A stretch of DNA of 64,000 nt from RPQJ01 sp963793005 (GCA_963793005.1 CAWBYP010000002.1:2294001-2358000); one strand, 5' to 3'; positions 16,128 to 26,351 are shown, counted from the first letter of the stretch. Notes: generated from the sequence alone by a model not told the origin. Program-made: numbers and translations.

Positions 16128-19100
16128 ATGACCGATCCAGCGACCGTTGCCGTGCTTCTTGGCCAGTTCAAGCCTGACGCGTCCTCGAAGTACCCGGCAG
16201 CGGTGCAGAAGGCGCTGCTGCTGGCGCGCCTGCTGCAGGAGCGTGCGCGTTCGCTGCAGACGCCTGCGGAGCGGCGCCAGCAGGCGGAGCTCGACCGGAT
16301 GCTGCAGACGCCGTCAGACAAGGCGACGCTCGCGATGATGACCGACCAGGCCTTCCGCACCAGCGATGCCGCGCGCGCGGTCGAGCACCTTACGCACATC
16401 CTGGACGTGCAGGGGGTGCCGCGCTATTTCGGCCCGCTCGATCGCACGCTGATGAAGGGCTTCCAGTCGTTCGGTGCCTTCGTACCGGGTGTCGCGTTGC
16501 CGCTGGTGAAGGAGCACATGCACAAGGAGACGGCCAACGTCATCCTGCCCGGTGAAAAAGCGGAGCTCACGCGGCACCTTGCCGAACGCAGCGCCGAAGG
16601 GGTACGGATGAACGTCAACTTCCTCGGCGAGGCGATCCTGAGCGAGGAAGAATCCGAGCGGCGCATGCAGCAATACCTGCTGGGCCTGCAGTGGCCCGAG
16701 ACCGAGGTGGTCTCGATCAAGATCTCGACACTGTATTCTCAGATCTCGCCGATCGCTCGCGAACACACGGTCCGCATCCTCTGCGACCGCCTGGAGCGAC
16801 TGTTCCGCACGGCCGACCGCGCGCGCTTCACGCGGCCCGACGGCACGGTGGTGTCGAAGTTCGTGTACCTCGACATGGAGGAGTACCGCGACAAGGACCT
16901 GACGGCGGCGGCATTCATGCGCACGCTGGATCGCGACGGCCTGGGACAGGTCCGCGCGGGCATAGCGCTGCAGAGCTACATCCCGGATTCGTACCGGACC
17001 CTGCTGCAGTTGCAGGAATGGGCGCGCCGGCGCGTCGCCGCGGGCGGCGGGCGCATCACGATCCGCCTGGTCAAGGGCGCCAACATGGAGAGCGAGCGCG
17101 CCGAGTCGTCGATGCGCGGCTGGCCGCAGGCGCCATTCCGCACCAAGCTCGAGACCGATGCGAACTACAAGCGCATGGTCCACGAGGTGATGAAGCCAGA
17201 GAACCTCGCGGCCATGGACGTCGGTGTCGCGTCACACAACCTGTTCGACCTCGCCTACGGCCTGGTGCTCGCGCACGAGCGCAATGCGCTCGCCAGGGTG
17301 CAGTTCGAGATGCTGGAGGGCATGGCGAATGCCCAGCGTCGCGCGTTGTTCGAACTGTCGCGCAACCTGCTGCTGTACGCACCTGCCTGCTACAGGGAAA
17401 ACTTCATCAACGCGATCGGCTACCTGATCCGGCGACTCGATGAGAACACGGGACCCGAGAACTTCCTGCGCCATGCGTTCAAGATCGAGGTGGACAGCCC
17501 CGAGTGGCGGCAGCTCGAGCACGGCTTCCTCGCCGCGTTCGACGCGATAGAGCGGATCAGCGATGCGCCGCGACGCGACCAGGACCGCAACCGGCCGCCG
17601 CCGCTTCCGGCGGCGGTCGCAGCCGGCTGGCAGCACCTGGAATGCGAGCCGGATACGGACTTCGCGTTGCCGCAGAACGGCGAGTGGGCTGAGACGATCG
17701 TCGCCCGCTGGCAGGGGCGGCACGGCGACGCGGCCGTGCAGATCCCGCTGGTCGTCGGCGGCGAGGAACTGCTCGAAGGCCGGCCGCTGCGCGATTGCCT
17801 GGATCCGTCGCGCCCGGGCACCGTCGTCGGTCGTTACCGGCAGGCGACCGACGCCGACGTCGCGCGTGCGGTGGAATGCGCGGCAGCCGACCCCGATGGC
17901 TGGCGAACCATGCCGGAGCCGGAGCGCTTCGAGCTGCTGGGCAAGGTGGCGCAGGAACTGCGGGTGGCGCGCGGGGACCTGATGGGTGCCGCACTGGCGG
18001 ACGGTGGCAAGGTCCTGATGGAGTCCGACCCGGAGGTCTCCGAGGCGATCGACTTCCTGGAGTTCTATCGTGATTCGGCACGCTGGTGGCAGCGCATGCC
18101 GACACTGCGCGCCCGCCCGAAGGGCGTGGTCGTTGTGGTGCCGCCGTGGAATTTCCCCGTGGCGATTCCCTGCGGCGGCGTTGCGGCCGCGCTCGCGGCC
18201 GGCAACACTGTCATCATCAAGCCGGCGTCCGACACCGTGCTGGTCGCGTGGGAAATGTGCCAGTGCTTCTGGCGCGCGGGTGTGTCGAAGAATGCGCTGC
18301 AGTTCCTGCCGTGCTCGGGCGCGCGCGAGGGCCGCAAGCTGGTCAACCATCCAAAGGTCAACGCGGTGATCCTGACCGGCGGCACCGACACCGCACTGAC
18401 GATGCTCGGCGACAATCCGCGCCTCGCGCTGTTTGCCGAGACCGGGGGCAAGGACGCGACGATCGTCACCGCCGTGTCGGACCGCGACCAGGCAATCAAG
18501 CACATCCTGCACTCGGCTTTCAGTCACTCCGGCCAGAAGTGCTCCGCCACCTCGTTGCTGCTGCTGCAGGCCGAGGTCTACGACGACCCCGTGTTCCGAC
18601 GCTCGCTGTGCGAGGCCGTGCAGAGTCTCGCGGTCGACTCGGCCTGGGACCTCGACACCAGGATGGGACCGATGATCAAGCCGCCGTCAGGCGACCTCGA
18701 GACTGCGCTCAAGGTGCTCGAGCCGGGCGAGGAATGGGCGGTGATGCCGCAGCCAGCGGAAGGAAACCCGTGTCTGTGGACTCCAGGCGTCAAGTACGGC
18801 GTGCGCCCTGGCAGCTATACGCACATGACCGAGTTCTTCGGCCCGATGCTGGCCGTGATGCGATTCGAGACGCTGGGCGAAGCCGTCGAACTGGTGAACC
18901 AGACTGGCTACGGCCTGACCAGCGGCCTCGAGAGCCTGGACGAGCGCGAGTGGGACTACTGGAAGCAGCACATCCGCGCGGGCAACCTCTATATCAACCG
19001 CGTGACGACCGGCGCCATCGTGCTTCGCCAGCCATTCGGCGGCATGGGAAAGTCGGGTTTCGGGCCCGGCATGAAGGCGGGCGGGCCGAACTACGTCGCC

Positions 19101-19799
19101 CAGTTCATGGACTTCGAGGACGTTGGTGAACCGCAGGCGGATGCGGGCGCGACGCCAGTGGGCGTTACGCTGCTTACACCACAAACGCCGACGCTTGCTG
19201 CGCTCTGCGGCCTGCTGCAGTCGCAATTGCAGCACGGCGACGAGCGCATAATCGCCGCGGCGCTCAGCTACGAATCCAGCCAGCGTGAGGAATTCAGCCA
19301 GGAGCACGATCACTTCAGGCTCGTCGGCCAGGACAACGTGCGGCGTTACCTGCCCGTCGGCAGTGTGCGGGTGCGCGTCGACGCAAGGGACACGGCCTTC
19401 GAGGTGTTTGCGCGTACCTGCGCGGCGCACGTCGCGGGTTGCCGCGTGGTCATCAGCACGCCGCCCGGACTCGACTCGGCCGCGGTCCGGCGGCTGGAGA
19501 CGCTGACCGAGGCCTGGGCGGCTGCCATCGAATTCGTCGAGGAGACCGATGCGCAGCTGGCGCAGGCCATCAGCGAGGGGCAGGTGGACAGGGTTCGCTA
19601 CGCTGCGCCGGAGCGGGCTTCGCTCGAGGTGTTGCAGGCCGGAAACGCCGCGAATGGTTGCGTGGTCAGTGTTCCGGTGTCTGCAGAGGGGCGCCTGGAA
19701 CTGCTCTGGTATGTCCGTGAGCAGAGCATCAGCACCGACTATCACCGCTACGGCAACCTCGGCACGCGTGCCGACGAGCTGCGCGCCGAGGTGCCCTGA
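16128..19799 (+). CDS. putA: Bifunctional proline dehydrogenase / P5C dehydrogenase PutA
   Basis: A 1223-residue protein. Residues about 60-480 form the FAD-binding proline dehydrogenase barrel (RMNVNFLGEAIL, EVVSIKISTLYSQI, RLVKGANMESE, VASHNLFDLAYG). Residues about 540-1010 form the glutamate-semialdehyde dehydrogenase with general-base Glu771 (ETGGKD) and catalytic Cys805 (GQKCSA). It oxidises proline to glutamate, channelling the intermediate and passing electrons to quinone and NAD. There is no N-terminal ribbon-helix-helix, so it is not the DNA-binding trifunctional form. A C-terminal domain of about 200 residues is typical of longer type B PutAs. The gene stands alone. Confidence 0.95.
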   Translation: MTDPATVAVLLGQFKPDASSKYPAAVQKALLLARLLQERARSLQTPAERRQQAELDRMLQTPSDKATLAMMTDQAFRTSDAARAVEHLTHILDVQGVPRYFGPLDRTLMKGFQSFGAFVPGVALPLVKEHMHKETANVILPGEKAELTRHLAERSAEGVRMNVNFLGEAILSEEESERRMQQYLLGLQWPETEVVSIKISTLYSQISPIAREHTVRILCDRLERLFRTADRARFTRPDGTVVSKFVYLDMEEYRDKDLTAAAFMRTLDRDGLGQVRAGIALQSYIPDSYRTLLQLQEWARRRVAAGGGRITIRLVKGANMESERAESSMRGWPQAPFRTKLETDANYKRMVHEVMKPENLAAMDVGVASHNLFDLAYGLVLAHERNALARVQFEMLEGMANAQRRALFELSRNLLLYAPACYRENFINAIGYLIRRLDENTGPENFLRHAFKIEVDSPEWRQLEHGFLAAFDAIERISDAPRRDQDRNRPPPLPAAVAAGWQHLECEPDTDFALPQNGEWAETIVARWQGRHGDAAVQIPLVVGGEELLEGRPLRDCLDPSRPGTVVGRYRQATDADVARAVECAAADPDGWRTMPEPERFELLGKVAQELRVARGDLMGAALADGGKVLMESDPEVSEAIDFLEFYRDSARWWQRMPTLRARPKGVVVVVPPWNFPVAIPCGGVAAALAAGNTVIIKPASDTVLVAWEMCQCFWRAGVSKNALQFLPCSGAREGRKLVNHPKVNAVILTGGTDTALTMLGDNPRLALFAETGGKDATIVTAVSDRDQAIKHILHSAFSHSGQKCSATSLLLLQAEVYDDPVFRRSLCEAVQSLAVDSAWDLDTRMGPMIKPPSGDLETALKVLEPGEEWAVMPQPAEGNPCLWTPGVKYGVRPGSYTHMTEFFGPMLAVMRFETLGEAVELVNQTGYGLTSGLESLDEREWDYWKQHIRAGNLYINRVTTGAIVLRQPFGGMGKSGFGPGMKAGGPNYVAQFMDFEDVGEPQADAGATPVGVTLLTPQTPTLAALCGLLQSQLQHGDERIIAAALSYESSQREEFSQEHDHFRLVGQDNVRRYLPVGSVRVRVDARDTAFEVFARTCAAHVAGCRVVISTPPGLDSAAVRRLETLTEAWAAAIEFVEETDAQLAQAISEGQVDRVRYAAPERASLEVLQAGNAANGCVVSVPVSAEGRLELLWYVREQSISTDYHRYGNLGTRADELRAEVP

Positions 19800-19803
19800 A
19801 GCG

Positions 19804-22245
19804 TTACCGGGGCCTGCGGGAGTTTTTCGTCGGCCTCTTCGCGAGGCATTGCATGAAGCGGCGCTCGAGGCCGTCGTGCGCTTCGGGCGCGATTGCGCCG
19901 ATGGCAATCCACTCCGCCAGCATTGCGTCCCAGTCGTGGTCATCCGCGCGGCGTCCCTGGCCCATGCTGGTCATCAGCAGGCTCAACTGGTAGTCGCGGC
20001 GCAGGTCCTCGTCCTCCGGCGGCGTCGGCATGGAGCTCGCGATCTCGCAGCGGATACACAACATCCGCAGCGCTTTCTGCCGTGCAGCGTCGTCCTCACC
20101 CGGCGCGGCGTCGGCCCCTGCCATGGCCTGCTTCAAGGCCTGCAGCCCTCCGCCCGGCCAGCGCCGCACGCCGGCAATGAAGGCCTCGGCTGTGTCTTTC
20201 ATTGCCGCGCGTTCTTCGGGAGAAGCATCACGCATCACGGCGCGCCGGTATGCCCGAACGAGCCGGGCTGCCTCGAGCAGGTTCGATTCGGCTGCCTCGG
20301 CATCGCGCAGGTCCTGCTCGGCTGCAGCCCGCTGCGCCACGGCGCGCGTCTTTTCGGCCTCCTGCTCTGCAGAATGCAGCGCGCGGGCCTCGTCGCGCCG
20401 CTGGAAGACGGCATCGCACAGGCTGCGAAACTCATCCCAAAGCGGCTGCGACTTGTCTCGCGGTACCGGGCCGGTCTGCTTCCACTGCGCCTGCAGCCGC
20501 TTTACGCCGTCAATGGCCTGGGCCAGGTCTTCAACGCTCGACAGCTGCCCGGCCTGCTCGATCAGGGCCCTCCTGTCCGCCTCGTTACGCTCGTACCAGC
20601 TGCCCACCAGGTGTCGCAGGCGGTCCATGGCTTTCTGGAACTCGATCTCGGCCGGGCGACTGGCGTCGGGATCGACCGGCGAATGGCTGCGCCACTCGCG
20701 CGGCGCCTCGCGCAGCACCTGCATCACCAGCGGGTAGTCGGTGGCGTCGGTCTCCAGGCGCGCTTCGAAATCCTTGAGCCGCTCGAGCACGAGCTTGCGG
20801 GCTTCCAGATTCTCGCGTCGCATCGCGGCCTGTGATGCGAAATAGTCCTGGCAGGGCCTGAACGCAGCCTGGAAAGCCCTCTGGAATCGCTCGCCGTCCT
20901 CCGAGGTGTCGATAACGATGCCCTTGTTGATCGTGCGCCATTCCTGCTGCAGTGCACGGACATGTTCGGCCAGCGCTTCCGGCGCTTCCTGCGAGCCCAC
21001 CAGCGCTTCCATTTCCTCGATCAGCTCGATGCGCTTCGGCGCGACGACGTAGTCCTTCCACTGCCTGAGTTCGTTCAGCTTTTCATCGAGTTGCTGCAGG
21101 TGTCGCTCGAGATGTGCCGGCAGCGGCGGAGCTGCCTGCATCGCTTCCTCCACGCCCTGGCGGAACCTGGCCGCCTTCCTGGAATTGCCTCGCCGCAGTG
21201 CGTCGCTCGAGAGACGTATCAGGCTGGCCACCTCGCTGTGGGCCAGCGCTTCCGCGGCCCGCTGCTCGGAGCGGGCGTGCTGCTCGGCCTCGCGTGCCGC
21301 GGCGGCCTCGGCCAGCGCGTGTGCTTCGGCCTCGGCCTGATCCGCAGCAGCCCTGCGCTTGGCCTCCAGCGCCCGCTCACGCGCCTCGCGTGCTTCCTGC
21401 TGGACCGCGCGCTCTGCCTCGTTCGCGGCGGCCTGCCGCGCCAGTTCCCGGTCATGTGCAGCGATGACGTCCCGGCAGCGTTCGATTGCCTGCTCGCCAC
21501 GCTGCTCGACGCCACCGTCGGGGTGGGCGGACAACGCGCGCCATCGTGTCGTGAGCGTCTCGAGAGTGGTCGCATATAGTGGGCCATGCGGCCGTGCCGC
21601 GTGCTGCTCGAGTGATTCGCACAGCTCTGCGGACTCACGGGCGACCTCTTCGGCCTTGCGTTGCTCGGCGAGCAGCGCATCGCATTTCTGCCGGATGATC
21701 TTGTAGACCGCCTTGTCCTTGCCGCGGACTCGCGGCAGGAGTTCGTGCAACTGCCCGGGGTCGACGATGGCGGCCGCGGCGAACTGCCGAACCCGTACCG
21801 ACGGGCCTTCCGTCACCAGCTTCGCCAGCACGGCGGGGTCGTCGATACAGGCCAGCATCTGGTCCAGGCGGCCCGCGTCCCTGCACAGCGCCGCGATCGC
21901 AATCGACTCCGACCGATGCCCGTGGCTGCTGCAGAACGCGTTGAAGTCGATCGCAGCTTCGTCGATCAGTTGCGCCAGTCGTTCATGGGCGGCCTTGCGG
22001 ACGGCAGATGCTGCGTGCGCCGGGGCGCTGCCTGGCTCCCGGTCGAGGCCCGCCAGCGAGCGCAGAGCGTCGCCGTCGTGCAGCAGGCGTATCGCAGCGA
22101 CCCGCAGGGTCGTGTCTTCGTCGCCGAGCGCGGTATTCGCGATTAGTTCTGTGGGTGCCGACTGCAGTAAGGCAATACGCTCCGCCGATGTCGAGGGCGA
22201 CGGCGGAGCCGGTGCTTTTGGGAGCAGGCGTGAAAAAAGCTTCAT
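19804..22245 (-). CDS. DUF349 domain-containing protein
   Basis: An 813-residue, highly charged, largely helical protein. The first 190 residues are HEAT-like (VAAIRLLHDGDALRSLAGLD). The central part (about 190-340) is a long Ala/Glu/Arg coiled coil, and the C-terminal half carries repeated DUF349 units (EWRTINKGI, DYFASQAAMRRENLEARK, QWKQTGPVPRDKSQPLWDEF). No signal peptide or membrane segment, so cytoplasmic. DUF349 proteins are widespread in gammaproteobacteria and have no settled function. The stop lies four bases from the putA stop in convergent orientation, without a clear terminator. Confidence 0.85.
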   Translation of the reverse strand: MKLFSRLLPKAPAPPSPSTSAERIALLQSAPTELIANTALGDEDTTLRVAAIRLLHDGDALRSLAGLDREPGSAPAHAASAVRKAAHERLAQLIDEAAIDFNAFCSSHGHRSESIAIAALCRDAGRLDQMLACIDDPAVLAKLVTEGPSVRVRQFAAAAIVDPGQLHELLPRVRGKDKAVYKIIRQKCDALLAEQRKAEEVARESAELCESLEQHAARPHGPLYATTLETLTTRWRALSAHPDGGVEQRGEQAIERCRDVIAAHDRELARQAAANEAERAVQQEAREARERALEAKRRAAADQAEAEAHALAEAAAAREAEQHARSEQRAAEALAHSEVASLIRLSSDALRRGNSRKAARFRQGVEEAMQAAPPLPAHLERHLQQLDEKLNELRQWKDYVVAPKRIELIEEMEALVGSQEAPEALAEHVRALQQEWRTINKGIVIDTSEDGERFQRAFQAAFRPCQDYFASQAAMRRENLEARKLVLERLKDFEARLETDATDYPLVMQVLREAPREWRSHSPVDPDASRPAEIEFQKAMDRLRHLVGSWYERNEADRRALIEQAGQLSSVEDLAQAIDGVKRLQAQWKQTGPVPRDKSQPLWDEFRSLCDAVFQRRDEARALHSAEQEAEKTRAVAQRAAAEQDLRDAEAAESNLLEAARLVRAYRRAVMRDASPEERAAMKDTAEAFIAGVRRWPGGGLQALKQAMAGADAAPGEDDAARQKALRMLCIRCEIASSMPTPPEDEDLRRDYQLSLLMTSMGQGRRADDHDWDAMLAEWIAIGAIAPEAHDGLERRFMQCLAKRPTKNSRRPR

Positions 22246-22330
22246 CGGAAGGCTCTACCGGCGGCTAGGCAACGCAACGGGATCGTCGCGGCGAACAATG
22301 ATGACACGCCCGGGCCAGGGCGGGCGGAAA

Positions 22331-23848
22331 TCAGCCGGCTTTACGCGGCGACCGGCTTCGCGACCGCGCACCAGGCCGTGCAGTTGGGGATTTCTGCCGG
22401 TCGAGCAGCGCGCCGATGGCATTACCGAACATGCGTGACAGCCGGGTGCGGTCGCGGATCATCGAGATGCGCGGCCAGGTTTCCATTTCGCCCATGCGCG
22501 TGTAACTGCGAAATTCTTCCAGCGACGGGTTGGTCAGCATCCTGGGGTACAGCCGCGGCCGGAAAGGCATGCGGATATGCATGTCCGTTTCGGCGTAGGA
22601 CTGGTTGTAGATAGCGTGCGCCTTGTCGAGTTGGCCGCGCAGGCTGGATCCGGGCGCGTGCTTGCGCAGTATGTCGAGCAGCTGCGCGGAGCCATGCTGG
22701 TAGATATTGCTGCCGGCTCGGGCAAGCGCAGCCGCCAGTCCCGGGCGCGTGTCGTACAGGCTCATCAGCGGAACCACGTGCGGATTGGTCTGCGAGACGA
22801 TGAAGTGATTGATGTTCAGCATCTGCCGCAGCGAGTCGAACGGCAGGTCCCGGTGCAGCGATCCGTCGATCCACAGTTCGTTCTTCATCCAGGGCTCGAC
22901 GTGGCCTCGGCGCCTGGCCATCAGCTGCACCGGCTTGAATGCCACCGGAACCGCACAGGACGCGAGGACCGCGCTGTTGATCAGCGCCTCGGGCGCGGAG
23001 AGGTAGTTCAGCAGTCGCGGAACCTGGTGCTTGCGCAGCGGTGAGACCGTGATGTTGAGGATACGCCGCGAGTTCTTCAGTGCCTCGGAAAACGTCTGGT
23101 TGCCGAGCACGCTCAACAGGAACTGGCGCATCTTTGCCTGGTCCATCACCGTGACTTCGTCCCGCATCCTGCGGAGCGGCAGGCGGTGCAGCGCTTCACG
23201 ATTGATCTGCGTCGGGTCGGCAAACAACGCGCGAAGCTCGTCGTCGGAGTGCGCGCAGGTCCAGGCCGCAATGATCGAACCCATGCTCGAGCCCGACACG
23301 GTGCGCGGCAGGAGGTCCTGCTCGAACAGTGCCTTGACGACGCCGAAGTGAAACAGCCCGAGCAGCGCGCCGCCCGAGAGCATCAACGCTGGGCGGCCGT
23401 ACACCCGGCCGATGCGCTTCACCTGCGCCAGGCGATAGCGATCGTCGACACCCGGCTCGTCGAGCGCCAGCAGGTAGGCGAAGCAGGCCTCCAGTTCGTC
23501 GAGGTACTCGCCGATTACCCGCTTGGTACCGGCTCGGGCCACCTGGTAGAGCTCCGGCTGGGCGCACTCACCCTGGTGGCGGAACAGTGCGTCCTGGAAC
23601 GTCTCCAGCAGCGTCCAGGTCTCGCCGCGCCGCCGCATCCTGCGCAGGCGCGCGATGGTAGCGCGCAGCTCGCCGGCGTGTATCCATTCGCAGTCATCGT
23701 CGGCGCGCCAGTCCTCGGCGCCCGAGAGCCGGTCGTGCTCGACGGCGATCTCATGCCACTCGCGATAGGTCCCGGCATTTCCCATCGCGCGGTCGAGCGC
23801 GGGCAGGCTGGATCGTCGCGGCGAGTTGCCTGGAAGAGCCCGGCGCAT
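22331..23848 (-). CDS. Patatin-like phospholipase with DUF3336
   Basis: A 505-residue protein from ATG 23848, ten bases after the M28 peptidase stop, which suggests one transcript. The N-terminal region (AMGNAGTYREWHEIAVEHDRL) is DUF3336, found in patatins related to eukaryotic triacylglycerol lipases. The patatin domain carries the glycine-rich oxyanion loop (ALMLSGGALLGLFHFG), nucleophile Ser in SGSSMGS and catalytic Asp in WIDGSLHRDLP. It should hydrolyse acyl esters of lipids using a Ser-Asp dyad. No transmembrane segment is evident, so it is likely cytoplasmic or peripheral. Confidence 0.88.
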   Translation of the reverse strand: MRRALPGNSPRRSSLPALDRAMGNAGTYREWHEIAVEHDRLSGAEDWRADDDCEWIHAGELRATIARLRRMRRRGETWTLLETFQDALFRHQGECAQPELYQVARAGTKRVIGEYLDELEACFAYLLALDEPGVDDRYRLAQVKRIGRVYGRPALMLSGGALLGLFHFGVVKALFEQDLLPRTVSGSSMGSIIAAWTCAHSDDELRALFADPTQINREALHRLPLRRMRDEVTVMDQAKMRQFLLSVLGNQTFSEALKNSRRILNITVSPLRKHQVPRLLNYLSAPEALINSAVLASCAVPVAFKPVQLMARRRGHVEPWMKNELWIDGSLHRDLPFDSLRQMLNINHFIVSQTNPHVVPLMSLYDTRPGLAAALARAGSNIYQHGSAQLLDILRKHAPGSSLRGQLDKAHAIYNQSYAETDMHIRMPFRPRLYPRMLTNPSLEEFRSYTRMGEMETWPRISMIRDRTRLSRMFGNAIGALLDRQKSPTARPGARSRSRSPRKAG

Positions 23849-23858
23849 CGGCCTGGAC

Positions 23859-25551
23859 CTACTGCCGACTCTTGTCCCGGATCGCACGGAACTCACTGTC
23901 CACCCGCCAGTTCGGCCACCGCGAAGAGTCCGCGACGCCAAGCCCCACCTCGTAGTACAGCTGCAGGTCCTGCATCGTGCCGCTCAGGTCCCAGTCCGGG
24001 GAGTACTCGTCAGACGGCTTGTGGTACTTGGTCGCGGTGTATTCCTCGAGCCACCGCTTGCCGTAGTCCGCGCCCTGCGTCGGGCTGTCGACCCCGGCCT
24101 TGGTATACAGCATCGGCACGCCGACCTTCGCCAGGTTGAAGTGATCCGACCGATAGTAAAAGCCTTTTTCCGGCGACGGTTCCTGCGCGGGCACCCGGCC
24201 CTGCCCGGCAGCGGCCTTGCGCAGGTCGTCCTCGAGCTCCGACTTGCCGAAACCGATCACCGTGATGTCGCGTGTCCTGCCCACCGAGTACAGGTTGTCC
24301 ATGTTCAGGCCGCCGGCCATCTGCGCGACAGGGATCGGCGGATGCGCGGCGAAGTATGCGCTGCCCAGCAACCCCGATTCCTCCGCGGTCACGGCGACGA
24401 ACAACACCGAGCGCTGCGGCGCCGGCTTGGTCTCGGCGAAGGCGCGCCCGAGTTCGATCAGCGCCGAGACACCGGTCGCGTTGTCCTGTGCGCCGTTGTA
24501 GATTGCATCCTCGCCGGGCTTGGCATCCGGGTTCTTGCCGAGGTGATCCCAGTGCGCGGTGTAGACGAATGCTTCGTCCGGACGTGCTGCTTCCCGGCAC
24601 CATGCCCACGACGTTGTACGAGGTCGCGTTGCGCACGTCGTTGCGCACCGACATGCTCGCCTCGAGGCCGGTCGCCTTGCCCTTGAAGCCGCGGGTCGAT
24701 GAGGCCTTCTTCAAGGCGACGAAATCCAGGCCAGCTGCAGACAACACGCGAGATGCGGCATCTTCAGTGATCCAGCCTTCGAGCGGGAGGCGCATGCTCT
24801 TGTAGTCGCCGATGCGCAGGTCGAACTGCGCCGTTTTCGCACCGTTGCGTGGCACGTCCCACGGGTAGCCGGCGGCTTTCGTCTCGTGGATCACGAGCAG
24901 GCCGGCCGCACCGTGACGCACGGCTTCGGCGAACTTGTAATCCCAGCGACCGTAGTAGGTCATCGCATTGCCGGTGAAGAACTTAGGGTCCTGCGTGGCG
25001 TAGCCGGGATCGTTGACCAGCGCCAGCACCAGCTTGCCGCGAACGTCGATGCCGGCATAGTCGTCCCAGCCGTATTCCGGCGCGACGATGCCATAGCCGG
25101 CATACACCACCTCGGCATTTGAGATGCCGGCCGACGGCACCGGCCACCTGGTCGATACGGCGATGTCCTCGGGGCTGCGCAGCGCGAAGGACTTGCCGCC
25201 TGCTCCGGTCAGCTGCATCGTTGCATCCGGATGCGGCATGATCTCGACCAGCGGCACGGGTTGCAGGTAGCTGTCGCCAATGCCTGGCTTCAGGCCTGCA
25301 GCCCGGAACTGTTGTTCGATGTAGGCGAGCGTCTTCTTCTCGCCCTCGGTGCCCGGCGCACGGCCCTCAAAGGCATCCGACGACAGCACTTCGATGTGCT
25401 TGCGGTAGGAGGCTTCCGAGAAAGCAGGGGAGTCGGCGCGCGCGATGCTGCCGAGCGTGAGCAGCAGCGCGGCAACCGCGATGAGCGTGCCGGACGCCCT
25501 GGCCCGGTTCAGCAGGAGAGGGTTGGCTCGAGGTCTGTCTGGTGTGTGCAT
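23859..25551 (-). CDS. Secreted M28 family metallopeptidase, frameshifted
   Basis: The signal peptide is at the N-terminus (TLIAVAALLLTLGSIARA). Residues 130-270 include a protease-associated insert. One extra base near 24585 breaks the frame after YNVVGMVPGSS. Ignoring it gives a continuous protein of about 563 residues with the full M28 zinc site: AHWDHLG, NGAQDNATGVSAL, VTAEESGLLGS, MDNLYS and YRSDHF. These peptidases remove amino-terminal residues or act on folate- and peptide-like substrates in the periplasm. Because every ligand survives on both sides of the joint, a sequence error is more likely than decay. Confidence 0.8.
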
Positions 25552-25598
25552 CTCTACAGCGTACAGGAAGGTGCCGAGCGCCCGGAAGTGCTGCAGAA

Positions 25599-25616
25599 TC
25601 CTGTACAGGTACAGGA
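25599..25616. promoter_or_regulatory. Perfect 18-base palindrome between divergent M28 and cupin genes
   Basis: TCCTGTAC-AG-GTACAGGA forms an inverted repeat with eight-base arms. A further half site, GTACAGGA, lies at 25561-25568, ten bases before the M28 start. The site lies 14 bases upstream of the cupin start and 48 bases upstream of the M28 start, so one dimeric regulator could control both genes. Confidence 0.5.
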
Positions 25617-25629
25617 AGCGGAGGACAGC

Positions 25630-26337
25630 GTGAACACGGCCATGGTCAATGCCGACTTCGAGCAGCGCGTGGTGCTGCCGCCGCCGGGTGCCGGGGAGTG
25701 GTCAGCCTCACCGATGCCGGGTGTGACGCGGCGCATGCTCGATCGCGTGGGCGGTGAGGTGGCACGGGCGACGAGCGTGGTGCGCTATGCACCGGCGTCG
25801 CGGTTCGAGCGGCACGAACACGGCGGTGGGGAGGAGATCCTGGTGCTCGACGGCGTATTCTCCGACGAGGCGGGAGACCATCCGGCCGGCACCTATCTGC
25901 GAAATCCTCCCGGTACCGGCCACGCCCCCTTCTCACGCGAGGGCGCGACCCTGTTCGTTAAGCTCTGGCAGTTTGCGCGCGGCGACACGCAGCCGGTACG
26001 GATCGATACGCGGACCGCGGCCTGGCATCCGGGGCTCGTGCCGGGACTATCGGTCATGCCGCTTCACGAGCACGAGGGTATCGGCACGGCACTGGTGCGG
26101 TGGGCGCCGCACACCCGCTTCGCGCCGCACACCCATCCGGGCGGCGAGGAAATCCTGGTGCTCGAAGGATTGTTCCAGGACGAGTTCGGCGAGTATCCGG
26201 CGGGCACCTGGCTGCGGAATCCACGCTGGAGCAGGCATGCGCCGTTCACTGGACCGGATGGTGCGCTCATCTACGTGAAGACCGGGCACCTCGGCGCAGA
26301 ACTGCTCCAGCCAGGCGATGAAGGGTCTGGCGGGTAG
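25630..26337 (+). CDS. Tandem-cupin (ChrR-like) protein
   Basis: A 235-residue protein from GTG 25630, chosen because GGAGGA sits a few bases upstream; ATG 25642 is too far from it. It contains two cupin_7 domains that are clearly duplicates: SRFERHEHGGGEEILVLDGV then PAGTYLRNPPGTGHAPF, and TRFAPHTHPGGEEILVLEGL then PAGTWLRNPRWSRHAPF. The HEHGGGEE/HTHPGGEE metal ligands are intact in both. Single domains of this kind form the zinc-binding C-terminal half of ChrR anti-sigma factors, but no anti-sigma region or sigma gene is here. A metal-dependent enzyme or sensor is likely. Confidence 0.8.
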   Translation: MNTAMVNADFEQRVVLPPPGAGEWSASPMPGVTRRMLDRVGGEVARATSVVRYAPASRFERHEHGGGEEILVLDGVFSDEAGDHPAGTYLRNPPGTGHAPFSREGATLFVKLWQFARGDTQPVRIDTRTAAWHPGLVPGLSVMPLHEHEGIGTALVRWAPHTRFAPHTHPGGEEILVLEGLFQDEFGEYPAGTWLRNPRWSRHAPFTGPDGALIYVKTGHLGAELLQPGDEGSGG

Positions 26338-26351
26338 CAACGAACAGCTAC

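Noticed and set aside
17232..18527. 431-codon minus-strand open frame inside putA
   Set aside because: Shadow of the P5C dehydrogenase domain; low-complexity composition and no start signal.
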